This document shows positions 10,082 through 18,847 of a stretch of DNA of 64,000 nt, in pieces. Location of the stretch: positions 124,001 through 188,000 of the forward strand of contig CAWCVC010000015.1 in the NCBI GenBank assembly GCA_963798805.1. The letters are read 5' to 3'. Both the position numbers and the translations under genes were made by a program. The DNA is from CAVZCK01 sp963798805. GTDB taxonomy: Bacteria > Pseudomonadota > Alphaproteobacteria > Rhizobiales > Rhodomicrobiaceae. Position 1 is the first letter of the stretch. The number at the start of each line of letters is the position of its first letter. A model generated the notes under the pieces. That model ran no database searches, was not told where the DNA came from, and saw only the letters and a program-made list of their open reading frames with translations.

Positions 10082-10675
10082 ATGCCCGCACGTTTGATCT
10101 TTATCATCGTGATCGCTTTCTCCATCGGAGGACTTGCCGCGGTCGCGCTGCGCAACCATCCACAGACGAATGTCCTGCAGACCGGAAAGGCGCTGATCGG
10201 AGGGCCGTTCAGCTTGACGGACCAGCACGGCAAGCGCGTCACCGACAAGGATTTCCGCGGCAAATATATGCTGGTCGACTTCGGCTACACCTACTGCCCC
10301 GACGTGTGCCCGACCGAATTGCAAATGATCACCGATGCGATGGGCAAGCTCGGGGCCAAGGCGGAAGATGTCGTGCCGATCTTCATCACGATCGATCCGC
10401 AGCGCGACACGGTCAAGCAGATGGCCGATTTCATCTCGAACTTCTATCCGCACATGGAAGGGCTGACAGGCACGCCGGAGGAGATCAAAGAAGCCGCCCA
10501 GGCTTACAGGGTCTATTACGCGAAAGCCGATAATTCGTCTGGCGACGATTATCTGATGGACCATTCCACCTTCATCTACCTGATGGATCCGAAGGGCGAA
10601 TATGTAACACATTTCACCTACGGGATTACGGCGGACCAGCTTGCGGAGCGCGTATCGAAGGCGATCGCCGGCTGA
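10082..10675 (+). CDS. senC: SCO1/SenC/PrrC copper chaperone-like protein
   Basis: Membrane-anchored thioredoxin-fold protein (197 residues) that in this family delivers copper to the CuA or CuB site of cytochrome oxidase and influences RegB signalling. One N-terminal membrane segment (about 5-24) is followed by a periplasmic domain with the copper-binding CPDVC motif (Cys72 and Cys76) and the distant ligand His161 in LMDHSTF; all three SCO ligands are present. Third gene of the ABC-ABC-senC operon, next to regBA as in Rhodobacter and Rhizobiales redox loci. It could also help mature the oxidase encoded at 56-60 kb, but that is only a guess. Confidence 0.94.
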   Translation: MPARLIFIIVIAFSIGGLAAVALRNHPQTNVLQTGKALIGGPFSLTDQHGKRVTDKDFRGKYMLVDFGYTYCPDVCPTELQMITDAMGKLGAKAEDVVPIFITIDPQRDTVKQMADFISNFYPHMEGLTGTPEEIKEAAQAYRVYYAKADNSSGDDYLMDHSTFIYLMDPKGEYVTHFTYGITADQLAERVSKAIAG

Positions 10676-10909
10676 ACTCACCTTTCGGCTGGCGTCGGGG
10701 CTATGCACAGCTTTTCGCGACCTTGCGCAGGGCGTCTTACCGCGCTCGACATCGGCCGAAGTGTTGGCGCCGCTTACAGCTTTACGTTGAGGAGATTTGG
10801 CTGCCGGCGTCTCGAGTTGAAATTCCATCGCCATGCAGCATTTGCGCCGCCACCCCGATTCTGACGCGTGCTAGCGTCGCTTCGATTCTCTCGATTCGAG
10901 GATGGCCCG

Positions 10910-12385
10910 ATGCTCTATCATCTGTATGAATTTGCTTACGCGGCTATAAATCCGGCCCGCATGGCCGCGCGCTCGGCAAAGGCCATCTTCCGGAATCCGT
11001 TTAATCCGCTCGCTCACACAACCATCGGCCGAGGAACAGCAGCAGCGGCCGAGCTTTGGGAGCGGACGACGCGCCGCTACGCGAAACCCGGCTTCGATAT
11101 CAGTTCCGTACGCGTCGCCGGGCGCAATGTGGCGGTTCAAGAGCAAATCGTCTGGCGAAAACCATTCTGCCGACTGATTCATTTCAGCCGCGATCTGCCG
11201 GAAAAAGATGCCTCGAACGCGCCGCGCGTGCTGATCGTGGCGCCCTTATCCGGCCACTATGCAACGCTGCTGCGCGGCACGGTCGAGGCGCTGCTCCCGG
11301 AGCATGAGGTCTATATCACCGACTGGATCGACGCGCGGATGGTGCCGGTCGGCAATGGCGCATTCGATCTCGACAATTATGTCGATTACCTGATCGACAT
11401 GATGAGGCTGTTTAGCGGTGATGTGCACGTCATGGCGGTATGCCAGTCATCCATCCCGGTTTTGATGGCGGTCTCGTTCCTTGAGGCGCGCGACGATCCG
11501 GCAAGTCCTCGTAGCATGATCCTGCTGGGAGGGCCGGTCGATACCAGGATCAATCCGACGGCTGTCAATCAGCTTGCCAATGAAAAGGGCATTGACTGGT
11601 TCCGCCAACATGTCATCACCGCCGTTCCTTGGCCTCACCCTGGCCGGGGACGCCTTGTCTATCCCGGCTTTTTGCAACTGACCGGCTTCATCTCGATGAA
11701 TTTGGACCGGCATATGAGCGCCCACCGGGAGCTGTTTTTCAACCTTGTGAAGGGCGACGGGAATTCGGTCGAAAAGCACCGCGAATTCTATAATGAATAT
11801 CTCGCGGTCATGGATTTGCCGGCAGAATATTACCTGCAGACCGTCGACCAGGTTTTCATCCGCCATGCTTTGCCAACCGGCCAGATGCGTTATAGGCGCA
11901 ACCTGATCGATCCGGCATCCGTGCAACGGGTCGCGCTGATGACCATTGAAGGCGAAAAAGATGACATTACCGGAATAGGCCAGTGCCAGGCGGCTCATTC
12001 ATTATGCGGCAACCTGCCGCACACTAGGAAGCGGCATCATATTCAATCCGGAGCCGGCCATTACGGAATTTTCAACGGCTCGCGTTTCAGGACCCAAATC
12101 GTTCCTGCAATCAGCGCATTTGTCCGTGAGCACGATCTCAGAGGCCGCAGCAGGCTCTTGCGGATTGTGAAGCAAATTCAAGGGGTTCGCCGGATAGCAA
12201 TTGCTCCGCACCCGGTTCGAGAGGATGCGGCCGTAAAACTCCGAACGCCACCTGATGGCAAAAATAGACAACGCCAGACAGCTACAAACCGGCAATGGCA
12301 TGCAGGCCAACAAAAATCCTTATCTGTTTTACTCGCAGCGCCTCCCTGTTCATCTGATCCAACTTGGCCAGATATCCCCCATTAG
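10910..12385 (+). CDS. phaZ: Intracellular polyhydroxybutyrate depolymerase (PhaZ-type)
   Basis: Alpha/beta hydrolase that mobilises stored PHB granules in the cytoplasm. The family starts MLYHLYEFAYAA, which fixes the start at 10910 behind a GAGG. The nucleophile is Cys178 in the lipase-box-like VCQSS, typical of short-chain intracellular PhaZ enzymes; Asp351 in GEKDD and His384 in GAGHYGIF complete the likely triad. Core homology seems to end near residue 410 (FVREHDLRG). The remaining about 80 residues are basic and low in recognisable structure, so the native stop was probably lost and translation runs on into former intergenic DNA. Stands alone, about 235 bases after senC. Confidence 0.9.
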   Translation: MLYHLYEFAYAAINPARMAARSAKAIFRNPFNPLAHTTIGRGTAAAAELWERTTRRYAKPGFDISSVRVAGRNVAVQEQIVWRKPFCRLIHFSRDLPEKDASNAPRVLIVAPLSGHYATLLRGTVEALLPEHEVYITDWIDARMVPVGNGAFDLDNYVDYLIDMMRLFSGDVHVMAVCQSSIPVLMAVSFLEARDDPASPRSMILLGGPVDTRINPTAVNQLANEKGIDWFRQHVITAVPWPHPGRGRLVYPGFLQLTGFISMNLDRHMSAHRELFFNLVKGDGNSVEKHREFYNEYLAVMDLPAEYYLQTVDQVFIRHALPTGQMRYRRNLIDPASVQRVALMTIEGEKDDITGIGQCQAAHSLCGNLPHTRKRHHIQSGAGHYGIFNGSRFRTQIVPAISAFVREHDLRGRSRLLRIVKQIQGVRRIAIAPHPVREDAAVKLRTPPDGKNRQRQTATNRQWHAGQQKSLSVLLAAPPCSSDPTWPDIPH

Positions 12386-12663
12386 TTCACCAATTTTTAA
12401 GCAAAACAGGAACGCCCAAGCTTGCTGCTTCGTTTACTCTTTCACCAGCTAATCATGGTTATAATCTTTGGATTATGATCTTCTGATGGACGTGTCAGGA
12501 TGAGACACTACGTATATGGCCAAACCCGGATTCTATGGTATGCTATTCGTTTCTTCCGGACTGTCGTTGATATGCAACAGCGTTCCGATTGCACACATGT
12601 TAGTGTCTGTCGCGGTAGGGAATGATTCCAGCTTGTTAAGTTTCTTGGGAAGCTGATAGAGAA

Positions 12664-13497
12664 ATGTTTTTTACGCAACTCCAAACAACGGAAGCACCCC
12701 TCAAGCTACAGCTTGTCGGCGTCGACTGCCCGGTGGAGTTGCGCCGGTCCCGCCGGGCGCGGCGGTTCTGTCTAAAGGTCAGCCACACCGAGCGCGCCGC
12801 GATTCTTACCCTGCCGCAGGAAGTCCGGATCGAAGAGGCAGGAAATTTCCTTGCCCGTCATATGGAATGGCTCAAACGGCAGCTCGACCGTCTGCCGGAG
12901 CCGATTCCTTTTGCCGACGGCGCGGTCATTCCCCTTCGAGGGATCTCACATGCGATTTCATATGTTGGCGCGGTGCGGTACCAAGGAGTGGTGTGGGTAG
13001 AAGAAGCCGATGCGGTAAATTCGGTCGATCAGTGGGGAGCAGACCAAGTCTGCAACAACCAAAAGAAAAGCAGTCTCTTGAATGGTGATGATACGCGGGC
13101 CTTCCCGCGTATTTGCGTTTCTGGGGGCGAAAAGCATGGCTCCCGCCGTCTCTCAGATTGGCTGCGCATCCAGGCGAAGACCGATCTGGCGTGTCGGACC
13201 TTCCATCATGCCGCCAATCTCGGCTGCCATCCGAAGCGAATCAGTGTCAGAGATCAGAGCACTCGCTGGGGTTCCTGTTCGTCGACCGGGACGATCAGCT
13301 ATTCCTGGCGGCTGATTTTCGCACCCGAATTTGTTCTGGACTACGTTGCCGCCCATGAAGTGGCGCATCTACGCGAGATGAATCACGGGCCGCGATTCTG
13401 GAGATTGGTACGCGAGACCATGCCAGATATGCAAAAAGCCCGAGCTTGGCTCAAACAAAATGGGGCCGAGCTTCATAAATTCGGTGTCGCCGTCTAG
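12664..13497 (+). CDS. YgjP-like (DUF45) zinc metallopeptidase
   Basis: Predicted M48-like metal-dependent hydrolase of 277 residues. The zinc site HEVAH (residues 231-235) is followed by the third ligand region REMNHGPRFW, the normal pattern for the YgjP/DUF45 group. The upstream motif TRWGSCSS is also diagnostic. The 278 bases before it are AT-richer than the surroundings and probably hold its promoter. Length is about 35-40 residues above the usual 230-240; the region around residues 115-155 (rich in Asn, Lys and Ser) looks like a lineage-specific insertion. The physiological substrate of this family is unknown. Confidence 0.88.
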   Translation: MFFTQLQTTEAPLKLQLVGVDCPVELRRSRRARRFCLKVSHTERAAILTLPQEVRIEEAGNFLARHMEWLKRQLDRLPEPIPFADGAVIPLRGISHAISYVGAVRYQGVVWVEEADAVNSVDQWGADQVCNNQKKSSLLNGDDTRAFPRICVSGGEKHGSRRLSDWLRIQAKTDLACRTFHHAANLGCHPKRISVRDQSTRWGSCSSTGTISYSWRLIFAPEFVLDYVAAHEVAHLREMNHGPRFWRLVRETMPDMQKARAWLKQNGAELHKFGVAV

Positions 13498-13521
13498 CTG
13501 ACAGTCACAGCTTCACGCTGC

Positions 13522-13850
13522 TTATCCCTCTCCGAAACCCGAAATTGCAGCCCAAGCCTGCGCGCATGCTACCCTCGGCAGCTGGAACATCCATTTCCGC
13601 CTGTCTCTCAGCAGTGCATTTGCGAGAACGATCAGCTTTCGCATGATGGTTGTGATGGCGATTTTGGCTGGCTTTCCGGCTTGCAGCAGTTGTTGGTATT
13701 TGGCTTTAAGGTCCGGATTGAAGCGCGCTGCGACCAAAGCGGGCATAAAGAGTGCTTGACGCAGACTAGCCCGGCCGCCGCGAATGAAGGCGCGGCCGGC
13801 CCAGCGTCCGGATTGCCGGGCGACAGGGGCAAGGCCTTTCCCGGGTAGAG
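13522..13850 (-). pseudogene. IS110-family transposase, C-terminal fragment
   Basis: The reverse strand reads GLAPVARQSGRWAGRAFIRG followed by LRQALFMPALVAARFNPDLK and ends at a stop at 13522. This is the C-terminal transposase_20 domain of IS110 elements. Only about the last 108 codons survive; the N-terminal catalytic domain is missing because the IS256 element begins at 13852, immediately next to the break. Non-functional remnant. Confidence 0.85.
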
Positions 13851-13915
13851 CGAGGGTGTCCTAAACGATGTGTAAGTAGGTTTCTGTGAGGTTAACCCGG
13901 AATGGGGGAACTCAC

Positions 13916-15166
13916 ATGACCAAGACTTCGATTGCACCGGAGCTGCTCGATCAGCTTTTAACGCACAACTCCAAGCCGGAGGATTTGATCGGCGAAGACG
14001 GGCTTTTCAAACAGCTCAAGAAGGCGCTGATCGAGCGGGCGCTGGGCGCGGAACTGAGCACCCATCTCGGCTATGAGAAGGGCGACCCTGCCGGTCGTGG
14101 GACAGGCAACAATCGCAATGGCACGAGTTCGAAGACGCTTCTGAGCGAAAACGGGGAAGTCGAGATCGCCGTTCCCCGCGACCGGGCGGGCAGCTTCGAG
14201 CCGCAGCTGATCCCGAAGGGCCGGACCCGCTTTGACGGCTTCGACGAAAAGATCTTGAGCCTCTACGCCCGCGGCATGACCGTGCGGGAGATTCGGGGTC
14301 ATCTGGCCGAACTCTACGGCGTTGAGGTCTCGCCGGACCTTGTCAGCCGGGTCACCGATGCCGTTCTGGACGAGGTTCGCGAGTGGCAGAACCGGCCGCT
14401 CGATCCGGTCTATCCCGTCGTCTTTTTCGACGCCTTGCGTGTCAAGATCCGCGACGAGGGCCTGGTCAAGAACAAGGCCGTCTATGTCGCGCTGGCGTTC
14501 AACGCCGAAGGGGGCAAAGAGGTGTTAGGCCTCTGGATCGAACAAACCGAGGGTGCTAAATTCTGGCTCAAGGTGATGAACGAGCTGAAAGTCCGGGGTC
14601 TGAACGATATTCTGATCGCCGTCGTCGACGGCCTGAAAGGCTTTCCGGAAGCGATCACGACGGTCTATCCCCAGACGCTGGTTCAAACCCCCGTTCAAGC
14701 CGGGGGCAGGCTCTGCATTGTTCACCTGATCCGCAACAGCCTTGCCTTCGTCACCTGGAAAGATCGAAAAGCGATCATGCCGTGGATCAAGGCCATCTAT
14801 CGGGCCGAGAATGCTGACCAGGCTCTTGTCCGGCTGGACGAATTCGAAGCCGAATGGGGCAAACGCTACCCGGCGATCGGAGCAGCCTGGCGCAGGGCCT
14901 GGGAGCACGTGATCCCGTTCTTCGCCTTCGCGCCGGCCATCCGCAAAATGATCTACACCACGAATTGCGTCGAGGCGCTCAACCGGTCTTTACGGAAAAT
15001 CATCAAAACCAGGGGAAGCTTCCCAACGGACGAGGCGGCGTTTAAGCTCCTGTATCTGGCCATCAAAAATGCGGGCGTGCATTGGCGGAGGCCCATCGAA
15101 TGGACGGCGGCCATGGGGCAATTCGCCATCCAGTTCGGCGAGCGTTTTACTTCTTCAGCGCGCTGA
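13916..15166 (+). CDS. IS256-family transposase
   Basis: Mutator-type transposase of 416 residues. Catalytic Asp residues are seen in FFDALRVKIRDE and in VVDGLKGFPEA, and the Glu in CVEALNRSLRK, consistent with the DDE triad. The N-terminal part (LLDQLLTHNSKPEDLIGEDG) is the standard family start, giving ATG 13916. The last codons run into a 34-base perfect palindrome and end GERFTSSAR, so the extreme C-terminus may be altered. Likely functional, though that cannot be told from sequence alone. Confidence 0.93.
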   Translation: MTKTSIAPELLDQLLTHNSKPEDLIGEDGLFKQLKKALIERALGAELSTHLGYEKGDPAGRGTGNNRNGTSSKTLLSENGEVEIAVPRDRAGSFEPQLIPKGRTRFDGFDEKILSLYARGMTVREIRGHLAELYGVEVSPDLVSRVTDAVLDEVREWQNRPLDPVYPVVFFDALRVKIRDEGLVKNKAVYVALAFNAEGGKEVLGLWIEQTEGAKFWLKVMNELKVRGLNDILIAVVDGLKGFPEAITTVYPQTLVQTPVQAGGRLCIVHLIRNSLAFVTWKDRKAIMPWIKAIYRAENADQALVRLDEFEAEWGKRYPAIGAAWRRAWEHVIPFFAFAPAIRKMIYTTNCVEALNRSLRKIIKTRGSFPTDEAAFKLLYLAIKNAGVHWRRPIEWTAAMGQFAIQFGERFTSSAR

Positions 15167-15177
15167 AGAAGTAAAAC
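15144..15177. repeat. 34-base perfect palindrome at the end of the IS256 transposase
   Basis: Two 17-base arms are exact reverse complements with no loop (left arm GTTTTACTTCTTCAGCG). It contains the stop codon of the transposase. As RNA it would form a strong hairpin with a short A/T-rich base, so it could act as a bidirectional terminator, or it could be a scar of an inverted duplication. Confidence 0.85.
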
Positions 15178-15234
15178 ACAAAAGGAAACAATACCGAGCG
15201 GAAATCGCTTACACAAAACTTCGGATACTCCCTC

Positions 15235-15437
15235 GCCCCGCTCCGCTCGACACAGCATGTCGTTGAAGACGTTTCGACCTGGCGCCTTCGCACTAAACGC
15301 GTCCTGGTAAATACCAGCAATTTCGACGCCTTCGTGCTCGCCAAACTTTTTCCGAAGTTCAGAGAGTTGCGACTCGATAGACAGGATCTGTCGATCTTCG
15401 GATTCGGACGTTTTCTGCAATAAATGAAATATTTCAT
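15235..15437 (-). pseudogene. Serine recombinase (resolvase) N-terminal fragment, frameshifted
   Basis: The - strand starts MKYFIYCRK in one frame and continues TSESEDRQILSIESQLSE to FSAKAPGRNVFNDMLCRAER in another. Together they give the N-terminal catalytic region of a large serine recombinase (the YCRKS/TSE start with the region leading to the active site). One A seems to be missing from an A run near 15410. The gene is cut off at 15234 by the right end of IS256, so only about 68 codons remain and the DNA-binding part is lost. Confidence 0.75.
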
Positions 15438-15507
15438 ACACCATGATGGAGCGGTTCTGAACCGCCCCGGGTTTGCCGGAGGCTCCAACTCTTGAGGGAC
15501 TGGAGCC

Positions 15508-15840
15508 ATGGAGAATCGGAAGAGATCCCCGCAATATGCGCCGGAGGTGCGTGAGCGCGCCGTGCGCATGGTGTTCGACCATGCTGATCAGTATCCGTCG
15601 CAATGGGAGGCGATCACATCGATTGCGGCCAAGATCGGCTGCTCGGGCGAGACGTTGCGCAAATGGGTGCGGCAAGCCGAGCGCGATCAGCGCCAGCGAC
15701 CAGGACCGACCAGCCAGGAGCGCGAGCGTATCAAGGAGCTTGAACGCAAGGTTCGAGAACTGCGTCAGGCGAATAAGATCCTGCGCAAGGCGAGCGCCTA
15801 TTTTGCGCAGGCGGAGCTCGACCGCCGGTCCAGGGCATGA
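15508..15840 (+). CDS. IS3-family transposase OrfA
   Basis: OrfA of an IS3-type element (110 residues). The helix-turn-helix (about residues 10-55: YAPEVRERAVRMV to CSGETLRKWVRQAE) is followed by a leucine-zipper region (RIKELERKVRELRQANKILRK would span residues 73-93) used for OrfA/OrfAB dimerisation. Its stop overlaps the OrfB start as ATGA. The partner OrfB is broken, so the element cannot move on its own. Confidence 0.88.
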   Translation: MENRKRSPQYAPEVRERAVRMVFDHADQYPSQWEAITSIAAKIGCSGETLRKWVRQAERDQRQRPGPTSQERERIKELERKVRELRQANKILRKASAYFAQAELDRRSRA

Positions 15841-16105
15841 TTGCCTTCATCGATCAGTACCGGTCCCGCGTATGGGGGCGAGCCGATCTGCCGTATACTG
15901 CCGATCGCCCCGTCGACCTATCACACGCACGCACATCGACGCGCCAGGCCCGAGAGGACCCCGGCGCGCCTGAAATGCGATGCGGCATTGAAGCTGGAGA
16001 TCCAAAGGGTGTTCGATGAGAACTTCGGCGTCTACGGCGCGCGCAAAATCTGGCGGCAGCTCAGACGCCAGGGGTTTGCGGTTGCCCGCTGTACAAGTGA
16101 GCGCT
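15837..16105 (+). pseudogene. IS3-family transposase OrfB, truncated and frameshifted
   Basis: OrfB starts MIAFIDQYRS, then the reading changes frame near 15865 and continues GGEPICRILPIAPSTYH to NFGVYGARKIWRQLRRQG and VARCTSERL. That is the N-terminal HTH_21 part of the IS3 integrase. The DDE catalytic core is absent because the sequence ends abruptly at the first hairpin repeat at 16097. Clearly non-functional. Confidence 0.82.
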
Positions 16106-16135
16106 TGCCGCTCACGATAAACGTTCGCTTAGGCG
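16097..16135. repeat. Hairpin repeat, copy 1
   Basis: GTGAGCG and CGCTCAC arms around a short loop, followed by a conserved ATAAACGTTCGCT tail. It cuts off the IS3 OrfB remnant. Two further copies occur at 16171 and 50849. Confidence 0.8.
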
Positions 16136-16170
16136 TGCGATCTTATTCTTCTGCCCGATACGTGCGTTGA

Positions 16171-16210
16171 GTGAGCGCTTGTCGCTCACGATAAACGTTC
16201 GCTCCGGCGA
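16171..16210. repeat. Hairpin repeat, copy 2
   Basis: Same hairpin and tail as copy 1 in the same orientation, 74 bases further on. The two copies differ at one loop base (GCC against GTC) and diverge after the GTTCGCT tail. Confidence 0.8.
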
Positions 16211-16376
16211 ACCAGATTTCTATTTTGCCGAGATCGACGCCCTTGCTCCCGCGCAATCTTTTCCAAACGCGCGGGGAAGCTTTTTTAAAATATTTTTCCT
16301 GATTATCCCGACATCTTTTCCAAATTGATCCAAGCGATTGCCATATCTAATGAAATCAGACATGCGAGGGAGGGTG

Positions 16377-17285
16377 ATGGCTCGCAGTCCGGTGCAATTT
16401 CAAAAAGGGCTTGGCCTCGCCGAGCTCAATGCCCGATACGGACGTGAAGACAAATGCCGTGCGGCGTTGATCCGGATGCGCTGGCCGGATGGCTTTGTTT
16501 GCCCGAGATGCGGAGAGCGGAAATACAGCTACGCCAGAGCGCGGCGGGTGTTTCAATGCTCAGCCTGCCGTACACAGACGACAGTCAAAGCCGGGACGAT
16601 CTTCCACAAATCGCGTACACCGCTCACCAAATGGTTCCTCGCCATTTACCTTCTGACACAGAGCAAGAACGACATCGCCGCGCTCGAACTCGCCCGTCAG
16701 CTCGGCGTCAAATGGGACACCGCCTGGCTGATCAAGCAGAAGCTCATGGAGACGATGCGCCAGCGCAACCGGACCTACAAACTCAAGGGCCAGGTTCAAC
16801 TCGACGACGCCTATCTGGGCGGGGAAAAGCCAGGCAAACACGGGCGCGGAGCCACAAACAAGATCCCTTTCGTTATCGCCATCGAGACGCGTAAGGACAA
16901 GCCCGTCTATACGCAACTGCGGCGCGTCTCCGGTTTCACCAGCCAGGCAATCAAAACTTACGCTGCCCAGAATATCGAGACCGGCGCGCACATCACAAGC
17001 GACGGTCTGGCCTGTTTCGCCGCCCTGACCGAGGCGGGAATGAAACACGGGCCGGTTATGATAGGGGGCGGCCGGCCTGCGGTGTCCGAATTCAAGTGGG
17101 TCAATACCGGGCTCGGCAACATCAAGAGCGCCATCACCGGTACCTGCCGATCCTGTCGTCCACAGCATGCCGCACACTATCTCGCCGCTTACGAATATCG
17201 CTTCAACCGCCGTTTCGAACTCGACAAGATGGTCGAGCGGCTCGCCGCTCGCCAAACCTTCAAACCAGCGGAAATGTCGGGGTGA
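16377..17285 (+). CDS. IS1595-family transposase
   Basis: ISXO2-like transposase of 302 residues. An N-terminal zinc ribbon (CPRC and CSAC pairs, about residues 42-68) precedes the DDE-like nuclease domain with the Asp-containing LDDAYLGG, the ITSDGLACF segment and a C-terminal AHYLAAYEYRFNRRF helix. The start at 16377 has GAGGGAGGG upstream; the track-like upstream ATG at 16338 lacks this. I did not find convincing terminal inverted repeats. Apparently intact. Confidence 0.9.
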   Translation: MARSPVQFQKGLGLAELNARYGREDKCRAALIRMRWPDGFVCPRCGERKYSYARARRVFQCSACRTQTTVKAGTIFHKSRTPLTKWFLAIYLLTQSKNDIAALELARQLGVKWDTAWLIKQKLMETMRQRNRTYKLKGQVQLDDAYLGGEKPGKHGRGATNKIPFVIAIETRKDKPVYTQLRRVSGFTSQAIKTYAAQNIETGAHITSDGLACFAALTEAGMKHGPVMIGGGRPAVSEFKWVNTGLGNIKSAITGTCRSCRPQHAAHYLAAYEYRFNRRFELDKMVERLAARQTFKPAEMSG

Positions 17286-17374
17286 TCAGGAAATCTTTTG
17301 GAAGGCGCTTCGGGCAAACCCACATTTCTGCTATGGGATAGCCGATTGCGCCGCTCCGTGATCGGCTGATACCG

Positions 17375-17548
17375 ATGCGTCCGCGCCAACCCAACAGCAG
17401 CGATCAAGACCGCCTCGATCATGCGATCGAGCGGATGATGTCGCTGCATGAGGGGGACCTGGGGCTGCTTGAGGTCATCGCATGCGGGCAGCGCGATCGG
17501 CACTTCGCGATCAATCGGGCTTTCCGAGAAAGTGAATTGATCTTTTGA
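17375..17548 (+). CDS. Small hypothetical protein (57 residues)
   Basis: A short open frame that encodes MRPRQPNSSDQDRLDHAIER and continues MMSLHEGDLG to a stop at 17548. The composition is helix-forming and acidic, and it reads as normal protein rather than random translation, but it resembles no family I recognise. No clear ribosome site. It could be the remnant of a gene truncated by the preceding IS1595. Confidence 0.3.
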   Translation: MRPRQPNSSDQDRLDHAIERMMSLHEGDLGLLEVIACGQRDRHFAINRAFRESELIF

Positions 17549-17643
17549 TCCGGAATCCGCCTGCCTAACGTCTTAAACCGAAGGGCATGTCGGAAGATGA
17601 CGCCGGTTTTGTCGAAATTGCTTGCAATGATTAGGGGGTCAAG

Positions 17644-18033
17644 ATGCCATTCATTCGACCGATCTTCGTGATCGCGTCGCTCTTGCTGTTCATTGGATCG
17701 GCAAGCGCAAAAGATTGGCCTCCCTTGCCAGAAGGGCATGGTTTCGTAAGCGGACGACTAACGACCTTGGCGGACGTTGGAGCGGGGAATGCCGTGGGGG
17801 CTCCACAAACGAACGCGATCCGAAAGTTGTCGCGCATCGTAATTCCGCAGTATGCCTACTATCGGAAAGAGGATGGACAAAAGGTGCCAGTTATTGTCGT
17901 CCATTCAGAGTTGTTCCTATGGGAGACTGGGCAAAAGATGGAAATCGCAGGTATTCGCTTTTTCACCGGGAAAGGCGCGTTAGTTATGCTGAATAGCCTT
18001 GAATTGCGTGGATCAAAACCGGTGAACCGGTAG
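17644..18033 (+). CDS. Hypothetical secreted protein
   Basis: 129 residues with a clear signal peptide: a basic start, a hydrophobic core to about residue 20, then SASAKD, suggesting cleavage after residue 22. The mature part is small, mixed alpha/beta by composition (KVPVIVVHSELFLW), with no cysteines or catalytic motifs. AGGGGG lies just upstream of the ATG. I do not recognise the family. It stands alone between the IS1595 and the MscS gene. Confidence 0.6.
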   Translation: MPFIRPIFVIASLLLFIGSASAKDWPPLPEGHGFVSGRLTTLADVGAGNAVGAPQTNAIRKLSRIVIPQYAYYRKEDGQKVPVIVVHSELFLWETGQKMEIAGIRFFTGKGALVMLNSLELRGSKPVNR

Positions 18034-18847
18034 CAGAGCCAAATCGAGGGGCCCCATCTCTTTGCCGCAATTATGACTAACAGAGTTCGGCACGAGATCG
18101 ACGGCGAATAGCGCGAGTTCAGCGAGGGAATGGAGCAAGCGTTCCGGCAGCTCGGGAGAACAATTGAGCAACGGCTCTCATGGGCGTGCAGTGGCATACG
18201 AAGCAATCCGTAAGCAGACGATATTTGCGGGGCACATCGCCCTGCTGACGATTTTTGGAGACTAACCGATCGCGCCGCTCCCTGATGGCCTCGTCCCTAT
18301 TTTCGGTCGGGCGATAGTGATACCCGTGCGGTCTTCGGCGCCTTCAAACAAGGGCTTACCGTAGCCTCGGCGTACCGGCGGGCGTCGCAATCAGCATTAA
18401 TACGAGAGGCCAGCAGCCTGATACGTTCTGCTTTTTCTTCGATGACGGTTGCAAGGCGCGAGAAGAGCTGCGCCGGCCCTAAGGCCTGACCTCGATCAGC
18501 GGCCAGGGGTGACGAAGTCTGGCACTAGTGCACGATCTCTGCGGGCGGCGAAAGTAGATGGCCCAACGGTCGAACGGCGACATAGTCATTCAGGCCAAAA
18601 GCATGACCGCGTTTTTGCCACCTCATCAACGGGATCGGTTTACAAATGGCAGCTACGGCCAGCGCCCGCTAATTTAAAAGGCTGGCGGCAGAGGCGCCGC
18701 AATCGGGCTCGCAACATTTGTGGCATGGTGTCCGCCAGGTCCAGGCAAGAACAGGTTGAGTTCCCGCTTACCGCCTATGCCGCGCATTAAGATCGAAACC
18801 CCCGGGCGAGTCGAGATAAGAGCGAACGCATAACTGCAGAGACAGCC
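18034..18847. other. Intergenic stretch without a recognisable gene
   Basis: About 810 bases. The frames are broken and I recognise no gene. Near 18265 an 18-base block (GCGCCGCTCC followed by TGAT) resembles one at 17348. A short - strand run near 18360-18450 reads like a helical fragment (EEKAERIRLLASRI), possibly a decayed gene. Confidence 0.5.

Larger units (their letters stand above)
13852..15234 (+). mobile_element. IS256-family insertion sequence
   Basis: The element is bounded by imperfect inverted repeats. The left end reads GAGGGTGTCC followed by a TGTGTAAG block (13852-13876). The right end, read on the opposite strand, is GAGGGAGTATCC followed by TTTTGTGTAAG (15234-15208). It contains one transposase gene. 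Flanks differ (IS110 fragment on the left, recombinase fragment on the right) and no 8-9 base target duplication is visible, so the copy has probably been through a later recombination or deletion. Confidence 0.85.

Noticed and set aside
17341..18300. Similar 18-base blocks near 17348 and 18265
   Set aside because: Only a short match with differing flanks; too weak to call a repeat or attachment-site pair.
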